Below, piece by piece: positions 42,949-51,906 of a stretch of DNA of 64,000 bases. A program made the translations under genes and the position numbers. The notes beneath the pieces were generated by a model. The model searched no databases, was not told where the DNA came from, and saw nothing but the letters and a program-made list of their open reading frames with translations. Numbering within the stretch: position 1 is the stretch's first letter; each line of letters opens with the position of its first letter. The DNA lies in contig CAZNAP010000003.1 of the NCBI GenBank assembly GCA_964571145.1, positions 1 to 64,000 on the forward strand. The letters run 5' to 3'. The stretch comes from Suilimivivens sp964571145. GTDB taxonomy: Bacteria > Bacillota > Clostridia > Lachnospirales > Lachnospiraceae.

Positions 42949-44514
42949 TCAATAATTATCCGGAAGGTCATTTTCTAATAAAATATATTTATGTCCTTCT
43001 CCCTTAATTGCATAAGCGTATGTCATCGCATCTTCCAGTCTTTCAAATACCTGACATTTGTCTTTGGAAAAGCCCTCATCCATAACGCCTTTCGCAATTG
43101 CTTCTGTATGTTTTCTTCCAATTAATAAAATGTAATCGCAACAATTCGCTGCGTATTTACCAAACTCATAATTAAACTTTTCTTCTTCTGCGCCAAGCTC
43201 CACCATGCCCGGTGTAACAAGAATCTTGATTCCGTCAAACATTGCCAAAGTTTCCACAGCTGCTTTCGAACCCACCGGGTTTGAATTATAGGCATCATCA
43301 ATAATGGTCACTGCACTGGATTGCCGCATCTGCATACGATGTTCCACCGGCTGTAAACGTCGAACAGGAACCTTTAACTCTGGTAACGAAATTCCCAGAC
43401 TGTTAGCTACAGCAATTGCACAAGTAACATCGATTACATTATGTCCGCCAATCAAGCGCATCTGGAACTTCTGTGTTTCTCCCTTTGGTGTAACAATTGT
43501 GAACTCGGTTCCCACTTGAGAATAAGTGATGTCTTCTGCTCGATAGCCCTTTAAGTCCGTGCCTGTCTGGAAGAAAATCGGATTCTCATATTCATTGCTT
43601 TTTCCTCTGATATTCATATCATCACCATTGAGAAAAATAGTTCCATCTTTGGGCAATGCGTCTGCCAACTCGAACTTCGTCTTAATAATATGATCCAGTG
43701 AACCGAATGTTTGTAAATGCTGTGGACCAATGGAGGTAATCACGCCATACATAGGATGAACAATATCGCAGATTTCTTTGATATCTCCTACATATCGAGC
43801 GCCCATTTCACATATAAAGTACTCATGCGTCGGCTTTAGAGATTCCCTGATTGTCTTCACAATACCCATTGGCGTATTATAGCTTTCAGGCGTAATTAAG
43901 ACATCATATTTACTTTGTAACAACGTATAAAGGAAATACTTAACACTTGTTTTACCATAGCTTCCGGTAATTCCGATTATTTTTAAGTCTTGAACCGCTT
44001 TTAATTTTCTCTTGGCATCATTAATAAAATGCTGATTAACCCCTTTTTCTATGGGTTTATTAAGTAGATTGGAAAAGAGGATTAGGCAAGGCTGTAAGAA
44101 CAGCAGAACACAAAAATAATGCCAAGCTCTATCTACTGATAAGCACCAACACAGTAGCGCCAACCCGATTATCATCAGCAATGTCTGTGTGCAAATGAGT
44201 CGCTTAACACGATTTGTAAAAACCAGTTTCTTTTTGTTTTTAGACTTTTTCAGAAATCGATAGAATAATAGCATCAAAAGTAAAACAACGTACAATACAA
44301 CATCTGTTAACCAAAAATCAATCACTGCTGCCAAGATTCCAACAAATAGTAATACAAGCAGAATACTTTGATTTCTCCAGTTTTTCTTCAACCAGCTGAT
44401 TTGTTCGTTGTTCTTATAGCCATTCAGTTGAAACATATGCAAATTGTATCTTAAAATCAATAAATATGCCGAAAATTCTAGTATAAATCCGATTATACTA
44501 AAAAGATTACTCAT
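42949..44514 (-). CDS. MurF-type ligase with N-terminal membrane helices
   Basis: 521 residues. The first about 150 contain four to six hydrophobic helices, an extension seen in a clostridial MurF branch. The Mur-ligase core begins at IGITGSYGKTSVKYFLYTLL, followed by CEMGARYVGDIKEI and IIDDAYNSNPVGSKAAVE, the MurF-type substrate motif. It would add a D-Ala-D-X dipeptide to UDP-MurNAc-tripeptide, held at the membrane. The ddl gene follows after 14 bases, with the alpha/beta hydrolase gene just upstream, indicating one operon. Confidence 0.87.
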   Translation of the reverse strand: MSNLFSIIGFILEFSAYLLILRYNLHMFQLNGYKNNEQISWLKKNWRNQSILLVLLFVGILAAVIDFWLTDVVLYVVLLLMLLFYRFLKKSKNKKKLVFTNRVKRLICTQTLLMIIGLALLCWCLSVDRAWHYFCVLLFLQPCLILFSNLLNKPIEKGVNQHFINDAKRKLKAVQDLKIIGITGSYGKTSVKYFLYTLLQSKYDVLITPESYNTPMGIVKTIRESLKPTHEYFICEMGARYVGDIKEICDIVHPMYGVITSIGPQHLQTFGSLDHIIKTKFELADALPKDGTIFLNGDDMNIRGKSNEYENPIFFQTGTDLKGYRAEDITYSQVGTEFTIVTPKGETQKFQMRLIGGHNVIDVTCAIAVANSLGISLPELKVPVRRLQPVEHRMQMRQSSAVTIIDDAYNSNPVGSKAAVETLAMFDGIKILVTPGMVELGAEEEKFNYEFGKYAANCCDYILLIGRKHTEAIAKGVMDEGFSKDKCQVFERLEDAMTYAYAIKGEGHKYILLENDLPDNY

Positions 44515-44518
44515 CTGC

Positions 44519-45295
44519 TTATTCTCCTATTTTATAATATGATTGAAGTATGCGTCTGAAAAGATCCGGTTTCTCCACGAAACAAAAATGTCCGGCTCCA
44601 TGAATCACTGCCAACCCGGAGGAAGGAATCAGCTTTTCCATTAACTGCCCATCTGCAAGCGGAGTGGCTGTATCCAGATCGCCCCACACCAATAGCGTAT
44701 CCTCTTTAATCTGTGGCAAAAGAGATGTCAAATCTTCATTGACCGCTTTTACAAGGCATTGCCGCATAATGGGGGTTGCATTACGATAATCTTCGGAACC
44801 CTGACTGTTTCTCCACTGATCAATTACATCCGGACATAATTTATAAATAAAATTAATACTGACCAATTTTTTTACAAATTTGTAACCTCGTATTTTCAGT
44901 TTTTGCTTAAAGGACTTTTTAGGCAAAATGCCTGCCGCATCTACCAAAACAATATTGCTGATTGTAAAGGGCAAATCCTCTTTAGCAGCAAGCCTAATAA
45001 TAACACGGCCGCCATATGAATGTCCAATCAGTGAGGTCTCTTCAATTTTAAGTATTTTAAAAAACTTAATCATAAATTGTGCATAGTCTTCCACATCCCA
45101 TGCACACTGAGGTTCATCACTGTTACCAAATCCCGGAAAATCCAATTGGATAACCCGATATTCACTATTGATACAATCTGCAACGGAATCATAAAGAGAC
45201 ATTTCTGTTCCCCAGCCCTGCAGAATTGTTGCCGTTTTTGTTCCATTTCCACTTACCTTATAATGAATTTTATATCCATCAATGACTATTTCCAT
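44519..45295 (-). CDS. Alpha/beta hydrolase
   Basis: 258 residues with the nucleophile elbow LIGHSYGGRVI (Ser near residue 94), the oxyanion-region LQGWGTEMSLYD and a terminal catalytic His in IHGAGHFCFVEKPD. The acid Asp is in LVWGDLDTATP. No signal peptide. It is the first gene of the group with murF, ddl and the dipeptidase, four bases before murF, which suggests a role near cell-wall precursors, though no substrate can be named. Confidence 0.82.
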   Translation of the reverse strand: MEIVIDGYKIHYKVSGNGTKTATILQGWGTEMSLYDSVADCINSEYRVIQLDFPGFGNSDEPQCAWDVEDYAQFMIKFFKILKIEETSLIGHSYGGRVIIRLAAKEDLPFTISNIVLVDAAGILPKKSFKQKLKIRGYKFVKKLVSINFIYKLCPDVIDQWRNSQGSEDYRNATPIMRQCLVKAVNEDLTSLLPQIKEDTLLVWGDLDTATPLADGQLMEKLIPSSGLAVIHGAGHFCFVEKPDLFRRILQSYYKIGE

Positions 45296-45412
45296 GTTCC
45301 TGTCCTTCCAAACATTTTCTCTTCTCTCACTTTACTGCGCGGCCGCCAATTTCAAAAGAGAGTATGATGCCTCTCGTCTTGCAAAAAGTGCTGTTTGTTT
45401 AGCCACTCGGTG

Positions 45413-46960
45413 CTAATCACATAAAATCTCGCTTAGCATGAAAATAAGCTTACTGTCTTCTTCAAATTGTTTCATCAGCCCCAGATTCTCATCGATATCC
45501 TTATAATTCTTGGATCCAACCTGATCTATATAACAAATCGATTTCCGATTTTCTCCCATAAAATAATGCAGATGATTCATAATAATGGTTTTGTATTCAT
45601 GATTGGAAATGATTTGGTTCACCATAGTCAAAACCATCATATTTTGCAGTAACTCGTCATTATTGTCCTGTTCTGCATTGCCTTCTGTGAAACACCATGA
45701 ATCACGTGCCTGTGCTGATATATCTTCGGCTCTTTGCATTAATTGTTTGGTGATTTTATTGCATAATTCCACGTTCACCGGCTGTTTGGTGGAAATGTAC
45801 GCAACACTGCCGATAAATACGGTTACATCCTGTATATCATTCTCCTTTTCCTGTAAAAGATACTCGCTGATATAGGGTCGATAAGACTGTTGTCCCGATG
45901 CTCTGTAGAGTTCTGTTGCTGCTGCAAATTTCCAGGCATCTATAGTTTGGGCATCATTTAGCTGGGCATACTTCCAGGCTCTGTCTCCAGCCTTTAGACA
46001 ATTCGTCGCGTACTCTGTATCGTAACTCTGGTATAAATAACTGAATTTGGCCATGGCCATTGCATAGGCCCTGGATGCTTCCATAGTCACCGGTTCCACA
46101 TAGGCAACGCTTTTGCCTGATTCCTGCCCATAATAGGTAACGCCTGCATACACTGCGCCGGAAGAAACATCCTGCATTTTAATCAGCCATTCAATCTCAT
46201 AGCGAATTTCATCCAAAATGTCCGGTATACCATTTCCGCTTTCCGGAATGCCCATATCATCTGTAAAAACTTCACTGTGTAATTCATAGGCCAAGAGCAT
46301 AATTCCAATATTTTTAGCCGATAATGCCACATCCTTGGAACCCTTCTCATTCTGATGCCAACCCCCACTTACATCCAGACTGATCGTAACATCCTCACGT
46401 AGCACCACCTTGGCTGTATGACAGGCATTATGCGCCTTTGCGCCTGCAAACTCTTCCGTCAGTGTTATGCCGCATCTGTTATAGTAATACTGTTTAACAG
46501 CTTCCTGAAAAATATCCTGATAAATATCTTCTTTTATTTCAAAAGAGTAAGAATGTCCAAGATAGGGGGCTTCTATGTAGTAAGTGCCGGGTGTCACCAA
46601 TTCGGAGAAATCTCCATAACCATTGTATTCTTTGGTGCTTGGATTATATCCCACATCCTCTTGCATTCCGGAGAAAGCAATTTCGCCTGTATCTACATTA
46701 ATTACCTGAAAAGCACGTGGCATTTGATCTTCCTGTTCGCCACAAAAAACAGCTGTCTTTTTACCATTTGGTAAATATCCTAGCTGGTTAATGATTATAT
46801 TGGGAGAACTCACCGGCACCTCATAACTGAGCACCGGTTCTTCCTCCATACTGGTAATTACATTTTCCGTTTGTGTCGGCCCAACTTCGGTGGACACAGA
46901 ACCGCAGCCTGCTAATCCTAAAACCAAAAGCAGTATAATCGCCTTTTTATCTCTATGCAA
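45413..46960 (-). CDS. GH9-like lipoprotein lacking the catalytic DAGD motif
   Basis: 515 residues starting with TTG at 46960 after AGGAGG. The lipobox LGLAGC gives a lipoprotein. An Ig-like N-terminal cellulase domain (IIINQLGYLPNGKKTAVF) precedes an alpha/alpha-barrel like GH9, including DVSGGW and the ESGNGIPDILDEIRYEIEWLIKMQD stretch. After DVSGGW, true GH9 enzymes have (Y/H)DAGD with two catalytic Asp; here it reads HQNEKGSKDV. The conserved C-terminal Glu motif is also not recognisable. It may bind a glycan rather than cut it. Confidence 0.82.
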   Translation of the reverse strand: MHRDKKAIILLLVLGLAGCGSVSTEVGPTQTENVITSMEEEPVLSYEVPVSSPNIIINQLGYLPNGKKTAVFCGEQEDQMPRAFQVINVDTGEIAFSGMQEDVGYNPSTKEYNGYGDFSELVTPGTYYIEAPYLGHSYSFEIKEDIYQDIFQEAVKQYYYNRCGITLTEEFAGAKAHNACHTAKVVLREDVTISLDVSGGWHQNEKGSKDVALSAKNIGIMLLAYELHSEVFTDDMGIPESGNGIPDILDEIRYEIEWLIKMQDVSSGAVYAGVTYYGQESGKSVAYVEPVTMEASRAYAMAMAKFSYLYQSYDTEYATNCLKAGDRAWKYAQLNDAQTIDAWKFAAATELYRASGQQSYRPYISEYLLQEKENDIQDVTVFIGSVAYISTKQPVNVELCNKITKQLMQRAEDISAQARDSWCFTEGNAEQDNNDELLQNMMVLTMVNQIISNHEYKTIIMNHLHYFMGENRKSICYIDQVGSKNYKDIDENLGLMKQFEEDSKLIFMLSEILCD

Positions 46961-47023
46961 GGAAATGCCTCCTGAAAAACCATAGATTTAGTCACTCGGT
47001 TTTCACCCAAGCAACTGGCTCTA

Positions 47024-48220
47024 TTATAGCATAATGCCTGACGATATGCTACCAAAGGACTCGACTGCATAGACAATTTTGCCTTCAATAATGGTACACA
47101 ATGCTTTCGTTTCTATTTTCAATGGGGAATCCGTAAAAATAGCTATATCGGCATCTTTTCCAGGTTCCAATGAACCTACACGATCAAAGACTCTGCAAAT
47201 TTCTGCGGGGTAACGCGTAATAGCAAGCAGTGCTTCCTCTTCTTTCATTCCTGATTTCATAGCCAGGCCTGCACAAATAGGAAGGGATTGAATCAGCGAA
47301 ACCGGATGGTCTGTTGTAATAGCAGTCTTCACGCCCTCGGCATTCAAAATACCCACTGTTTTAAAAGCCATATTCTGCACTTCAATTTTGCTTCTGCTTG
47401 CCAAATCCGGTCCGATAATACAGGGGTAACCAGCTTCCCGTACCTGTTCTTTAATTAAATGCCCTTCACTGCAATGATCCAATGTCATATCCAAATCAAA
47501 TTCCTTGGCAATTCGAATTGCCGTTTGAATATCATCTGCACGGTGAACGTGTGCCTTTAATGGAATGTTCTTTTCGAAAACCGGAAGCCAGCATTCATAG
47601 CGAAAGTCTTCATCCTCCGGGTTCATGCCTGCACGTTTCTTATGGTAATATTGCCTCGCTTTAAATAACTCCTCTCGAAGCATAGCCGCTATTGCCATAC
47701 GGGTTGATGGGGATTTGCCCTGTCCCGAGTAATTCACCTTGGGATTTTCTCCAAATGCAATTTTCATCGCAGCAGGTGCCAAAACAACCATGTCGTCTAT
47801 GGTTCTTCCGCAGGTTTTAATAAAGGAGAATGTGCCACCAACTACATTTGCACTGCCCGGTCCAATCATGGCGGAGGTGATGCCCGCCCGCAACGCATCG
47901 TCAAAAGCCGCATCCATAGGATTAATGGCATCAATCGAACGAAGCTGCGGCGTAATCGGATCCACTGTTTCATTGCAATCATCTCCCTCCATCCCCTTCT
48001 TTTCCTCTGTAATGCCCATATGGCAATGGGCTTCTATAAGACCAGGCATGACAAGTGCACCTAAAGCACTGATTACCTGGGCATCCTTGGGCAAAGGAAA
48101 AGGGGCTCCTTCGTGCATCGGCCCCAAATCCATTATTTTACCATTATCAATGCAAATATATCCCTTTTTCCAAACAGAACCGGCCATAGTCATGACCTTA
48201 CCACCAATTATATAAAGCAT
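47024..48220 (-). CDS. Amidohydrolase, imidazolonepropionase-like
   Basis: 398 residues. The N-terminal metal site is PGLIEAHCHMGI (HxH near residues 61-63). Later ligands lie in LKAHVHRADD and LDHCSEGH, with the catalytic Asp in TTDHPVS, all in the order of the amidohydrolase superfamily. The C-terminal composite strand SLEPGKDADIAIF is typical. The substrate is unknown. It follows the SpoIIQ-like gene after 23 bases in the same direction. Confidence 0.85.
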   Translation of the reverse strand: MLYIIGGKVMTMAGSVWKKGYICIDNGKIMDLGPMHEGAPFPLPKDAQVISALGALVMPGLIEAHCHMGITEEKKGMEGDDCNETVDPITPQLRSIDAINPMDAAFDDALRAGITSAMIGPGSANVVGGTFSFIKTCGRTIDDMVVLAPAAMKIAFGENPKVNYSGQGKSPSTRMAIAAMLREELFKARQYYHKKRAGMNPEDEDFRYECWLPVFEKNIPLKAHVHRADDIQTAIRIAKEFDLDMTLDHCSEGHLIKEQVREAGYPCIIGPDLASRSKIEVQNMAFKTVGILNAEGVKTAITTDHPVSLIQSLPICAGLAMKSGMKEEEALLAITRYPAEICRVFDRVGSLEPGKDADIAIFTDSPLKIETKALCTIIEGKIVYAVESFGSISSGIML

Positions 48221-48243
48221 GTTTACTGCCTCGCTTCCTTGTA

Positions 48244-49173
48244 TTAACCTAATTTGGTCATAGGATTCACAGGTGTGCCGTCCTTCGTCAATTTAAAATA
48301 GACATTGGTACCTTCCACACTGTAATATTTCGTGGGTGCTGCCACTTCGGCAATCACATCACCCATAGCCACGAAGCTGCCTTCGGATACCAAAATATTG
48401 GTCAACTGCCCATAGGTAATCTCATAACCGCTTCCCAACTCCATAGTCACTGCATTGCCCAACTGGGGATCTGAATAAACACTGGTTACTTTGCCTGCCG
48501 CAGCAGCTGTAATCAAGTCACCCTCTGCTGCCTCAATGATAATAGCCGGATTGTACTTATATTGCTGTAAAGTAGGAAAATATACGGTTTTGTCCATACT
48601 ATAATTCACTAACACATTACCTACAATGGGCCAAACCAGTGTATCTTCATCGGTAAAGTTAAGTGCAGGTTGCATAGCAGTAGAAATATCCTGCGCATCA
48701 ACTGCCTCACTGGCGATCGTTTCCTGTGCTGCGTCATCAGTCCCTGCATGATCATCAGAATGAGAATCACTTCCTGACTGTTCATCACTTCCTGACTGTG
48801 CTGATTCATTGCCACTATTATCTGATTTGTTCTTTTCCGCTCCATCTGACATACTGTCACTGCCGGACTGATCCGGATTTTCTATCTTTAAGGAATTTGT
48901 TTCCTGAAAATAGGGATCATAATCCAAATCATCAGCTGTTGCTGCATTACGTGTCATATTTTCTGCCAGCGGCAGTTCACTGCCATTCACGATACCTGTT
49001 GCCGCATTATTTTCTATTGCACTTAAATCCACTACATAATCCTCTTCCTTGGAAGTTGATCCCTGTCCCAGCCACAAACCGGTGGCTGTTAGCGATACCA
49101 AAACCAACGCCGATGAAGCGATCATTACAAACCTTTCCTTGGAAAAACTTTTTCTTCTTCCTCTTCTTGTCAT
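48244..49173 (-). CDS. SpoIIQ-like membrane protein with a degenerate LytM domain
   Basis: 309 residues from the ATG at 49173, which has GGAAAGGG upstream; an ATG at 49194 has none. A short basic cytoplasmic tail is followed by one helix (FVMIASSALVLVSLTATGLWL), an Asp/Ser-rich linker (about 70-165) and a peptidase-M23-like fold. All zinc ligands are changed: the HxxxD position reads NPAII, YGHL reads YGQL, and the HxH strand reads NVYFKL. SpoIIQ forms the forespore-mother cell channel with SpoIIIAH. The location right after spoIID supports the assignment. Confidence 0.82.
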   Translation of the reverse strand: MTRRGRRKSFSKERFVMIASSALVLVSLTATGLWLGQGSTSKEEDYVVDLSAIENNAATGIVNGSELPLAENMTRNAATADDLDYDPYFQETNSLKIENPDQSGSDSMSDGAEKNKSDNSGNESAQSGSDEQSGSDSHSDDHAGTDDAAQETIASEAVDAQDISTAMQPALNFTDEDTLVWPIVGNVLVNYSMDKTVYFPTLQQYKYNPAIIIEAAEGDLITAAAAGKVTSVYSDPQLGNAVTMELGSGYEITYGQLTNILVSEGSFVAMGDVIAEVAAPTKYYSVEGTNVYFKLTKDGTPVNPMTKLG

Positions 49174-49256
49174 ATTTATACCAACCCTTTCCATTTATAT
49201 CGTAAGACTGCTTACAATACTTTCTTTATTGGTTAGTTTTTCCCTTTTTTACTTCT

Positions 49257-50258
49257 TTATTCATTTTTTGTAATCAAGATATCTTTAAAAAAAGTTTCTA
49301 TAATTTCAATGTAGTCTTTCTCCTGCTTTGCCTGTTCATTTGCTCCATATTGACTCATTCCAAAACCGTGTCCGCTTCCTTTCACGGTAATTAAGACACT
49401 TTTCTTATCTGCTTCCAAATGAAAACTGCCAGAAAGTAACGCATAGGCTTCTCTGAACTGCTCACCAGTCACTACTTTGCCCAGATTCTCCACAAATAAA
49501 ACGTAACCGACGCTGTCTCGATAGAGAATAAATTTTTCTTCTAAATTGACAGCTTCTAACTTGGTATACTTCTCTTTATCTTGCAGTTCTTCTGCTGTCA
49601 TGGAGCAACCATTTATAGTTTGCCAGATTTTATTGAATTCACTCATTTCATACGAAATCGAACTTGTGTAATCTTCCGATAAAAAATCTCTGCTGCAAAG
49701 CACGCTTTGTAAGTAATCGGTGTTACCTGACAATAACTCACTTCCATTTCTGGTGGCACCGTTGCTGACGGCAAAATAAGGCGTGTTGATAGCCTGACCT
49801 CCTAACGTGGCATAAACACCGGCTGTTTGTGCAGCCGCCTGCCATGCCTTCTCCGGAATATGCTGACTACCGTAATTTTCATCCTTCACCAAGATGTCCG
49901 TACTGCCTTGACTACTCGCAAACAAATTCGTTCTGATTAAGACTGCCTGTGCTTTTAATGTTTCTAATTCAAAGTCTGTATTAATACTTCTGGTCAGCTT
50001 ATCCGCCACATAAACTTCCAGAGGAATGACTTCTTTTCCCAATTTTGTCTGATTAATCACGCGAAATCGATTTTGTGTCAACTGCTTTTCCAAATTAGGT
50101 GCCCAAACCGTCATTGTTTCCTGTTGGCAAAAGTTACCCAATAAAAAAGTAAGTAAATAGGGAAGCAAAAGAATCGCACCCAGACTTTTCAAGGAAAATC
50201 CAGGTACGATTCTTATTAATTTCATGTAACAGAAGACGGAACTCTTAAATTTTTTCAT
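49257..50258 (-). CDS. spoIID: Stage II sporulation protein D
   Basis: 333 residues from the ATG at 50258 with CGGAGGTG upstream. One N-terminal helix (about 15-37) anchors it. The SpoIID lytic transglycosylase signature is LETLKAQAVLIRTNLFA with the catalytic Glu, followed by INTPYFAVSNGATRNGSELLSG and the terminal GSGHGFGMSQYGANEQA. It cleaves septal peptidoglycan during engulfment. Grouping with a SpoIIQ-like gene downstream is common in Clostridia. Confidence 0.92.
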   Translation of the reverse strand: MKKFKSSVFCYMKLIRIVPGFSLKSLGAILLLPYLLTFLLGNFCQQETMTVWAPNLEKQLTQNRFRVINQTKLGKEVIPLEVYVADKLTRSINTDFELETLKAQAVLIRTNLFASSQGSTDILVKDENYGSQHIPEKAWQAAAQTAGVYATLGGQAINTPYFAVSNGATRNGSELLSGNTDYLQSVLCSRDFLSEDYTSSISYEMSEFNKIWQTINGCSMTAEELQDKEKYTKLEAVNLEEKFILYRDSVGYVLFVENLGKVVTGEQFREAYALLSGSFHLEADKKSVLITVKGSGHGFGMSQYGANEQAKQEKDYIEIIETFFKDILITKNE

Positions 50259-50348
50259 GAAACACCTCCGGACTAGTATATGTTGGAGATATTCCGTTTT
50301 ATACTTCATTTGACCTAGTTACGCAGTACATATTAGCGTGCTTTGCTA

Positions 50349-51530
50349 TTAGATGACTTCGGAATAAAGGTCGTAAGCCAGCAGTGCCTGTTCGGTACGA
50401 TTGTGTTTGGTCATATCCACGTGCTGTACGGTGCCTGCATTTCCATTCTCATACAGGAAAAATCCGGTGTTTCGGATCATACCATTGGTCTGATTTTGGT
50501 CGTTAGTCAAACTAAAATCTGTGGATTTATTCATTAAAGCGATTGCACCGACTCCTTTATCTGCCAGTGAGCAGAGCTGTGGTTCTCCGTTTTCATCCAT
50601 GACCCAAATTTTCAGCCTATTCCAAATCTCATCGCCTTCATCAATAAAGCCATTTTGGTCATCATCATAAGCTGCCAAATCAGCAAATCCATTCCCGGAC
50701 TTGGTTCCGAACAATTCAGAACCGTCGTTAATGGTTCCGTCCTCGTTCTTGTCCAAAGCGAGAAATCCGCTTCCTGCCACCAACTTACTAATTTCATCTT
50801 GTTCTCCGTCTGCGTCGATGTCGAACAGGAATGTCTGGTCAGAAAGTCCCGCTATATTTCCATTCAGATTAATCACCAGCGGATCGCACATGGAAACTTC
50901 CATATAACTGATATTTTCCTCATAGTATTCTTGGAAGCTACGACTCATTTCTACATTTAAATTGAAATTCAGCTCTCTGCCATCTGCGCACTTAACGGTT
51001 CCCTGTGTGGAAAAGGCAGTATTTTCCGTTTCTTCGTAATAGTATTGTCTGCTAAATGCAAACGTTCTAACGTTCAATCCTATAGCAGAAATCAAGTTTG
51101 GAGATGTTGATGTAGTCAAATCTAAAATGCCTGTACTTGTAGCATCAGCATCTTCCTCATCGGTACCGGCTTGGCTCGCATCTCCTTGCTCTGTCAGCAT
51201 TGAGCTGCTTGTCCTTCTCTCCGGGAAAAGAATATTCATGAGGAAGTCCAAACACTGTTGTCTGATTTCCATCATTTGTTTCTTAATTTCTTCTGCATCC
51301 AAGTTTTGAACACTACCGGAATTAAAGGCTTTCATCTTAGCACTCATTTCTTCCAGTGTAGAACTCAGCGTTTCCGTTGGTGTTTCCGTCGGTGTTTCGG
51401 CTGGTGTTTCAGTGGATGTTTCTCCGAATGCTTTTCTGCTGTCTGTCATCATAAATTTACTCACTCGTCCTGAGATGGAACTAAAACTTCTGGTGGAATC
51501 CATTCCTATGGTACTGGAATCTATTCGCAT
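50349..51530 (-). CDS. Calcium-binding-repeat protein of unknown role
   Basis: 393 residues, no signal peptide. A Ser/Thr-rich N-terminus contains the short repeat ETPAETPTETPTET (about residues 37-57). The C-terminal half has several EF-hand-like acidic loops: FDIDADGEQDEI, LDKNEDGTINDGSELFG and YDDDQNGFIDEGDEIW. The same layout occurs in bacterial proteins annotated as calcium-binding or VCBS-like. A strong AAAAGGAGG site marks the start. Function unknown. Confidence 0.72.
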   Translation of the reverse strand: MRIDSSTIGMDSTRSFSSISGRVSKFMMTDSRKAFGETSTETPAETPTETPTETLSSTLEEMSAKMKAFNSGSVQNLDAEEIKKQMMEIRQQCLDFLMNILFPERRTSSSMLTEQGDASQAGTDEEDADATSTGILDLTTSTSPNLISAIGLNVRTFAFSRQYYYEETENTAFSTQGTVKCADGRELNFNLNVEMSRSFQEYYEENISYMEVSMCDPLVINLNGNIAGLSDQTFLFDIDADGEQDEISKLVAGSGFLALDKNEDGTINDGSELFGTKSGNGFADLAAYDDDQNGFIDEGDEIWNRLKIWVMDENGEPQLCSLADKGVGAIALMNKSTDFSLTNDQNQTNGMIRNTGFFLYENGNAGTVQHVDMTKHNRTEQALLAYDLYSEVI

Positions 51531-51906
51531 TAACCCTCCTTTTTATGTCCCTTGCCTTTGATCTCACCTCCATGTTTGATAAAAACAAAAATGATATAGC
51601 AAAGGTTTTCCATTTCCTTTGTATACCATCCGTGGCGACATCTCTTTTTGTCAGATTCTATGGCCGGTAGAACCTGCTGTACTATATTTATCGGCAAATT
51701 GTAGGAAAATATTATTCCAAATCACAAAAAGGGAAATTTTTCAGATTTGAAATGACAAAACTGCGCATATGCTATATTATAAGATAGGTAATAAATTAAA
51801 AGTAGGAATTACAGATAAGATTAGTAATTAAAACTGCGGATAGCAATATGAACTAAGCATAGTAATAAGAAAATAAAAAAGAAGCATATGATAGGAGAAA
51901 TCAAAA
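51531..51906. other. Divergent intergenic region before the DUF368 gene
   Basis: 376 bases with no gene. An imperfect inverted repeat (TATAGCAAAGG and CCTTTGTATA, about 51595-51625) lies near the - strand gene start. A promoter for the DUF368 gene is at 51752-51780: ATGACA, 17 bases, TATTAT. The remainder is AT-rich leader ending in AGGAG nine bases before the ATG. Confidence 0.6.
51752..51780 (+). promoter_or_regulatory. Promoter of the DUF368 gene
   Basis: ATGACA (51752-51757) and TATTAT (51775-51780) are separated by 17 bases. The leader of about 120 nt shows no structure that I recognise. Confidence 0.5.
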
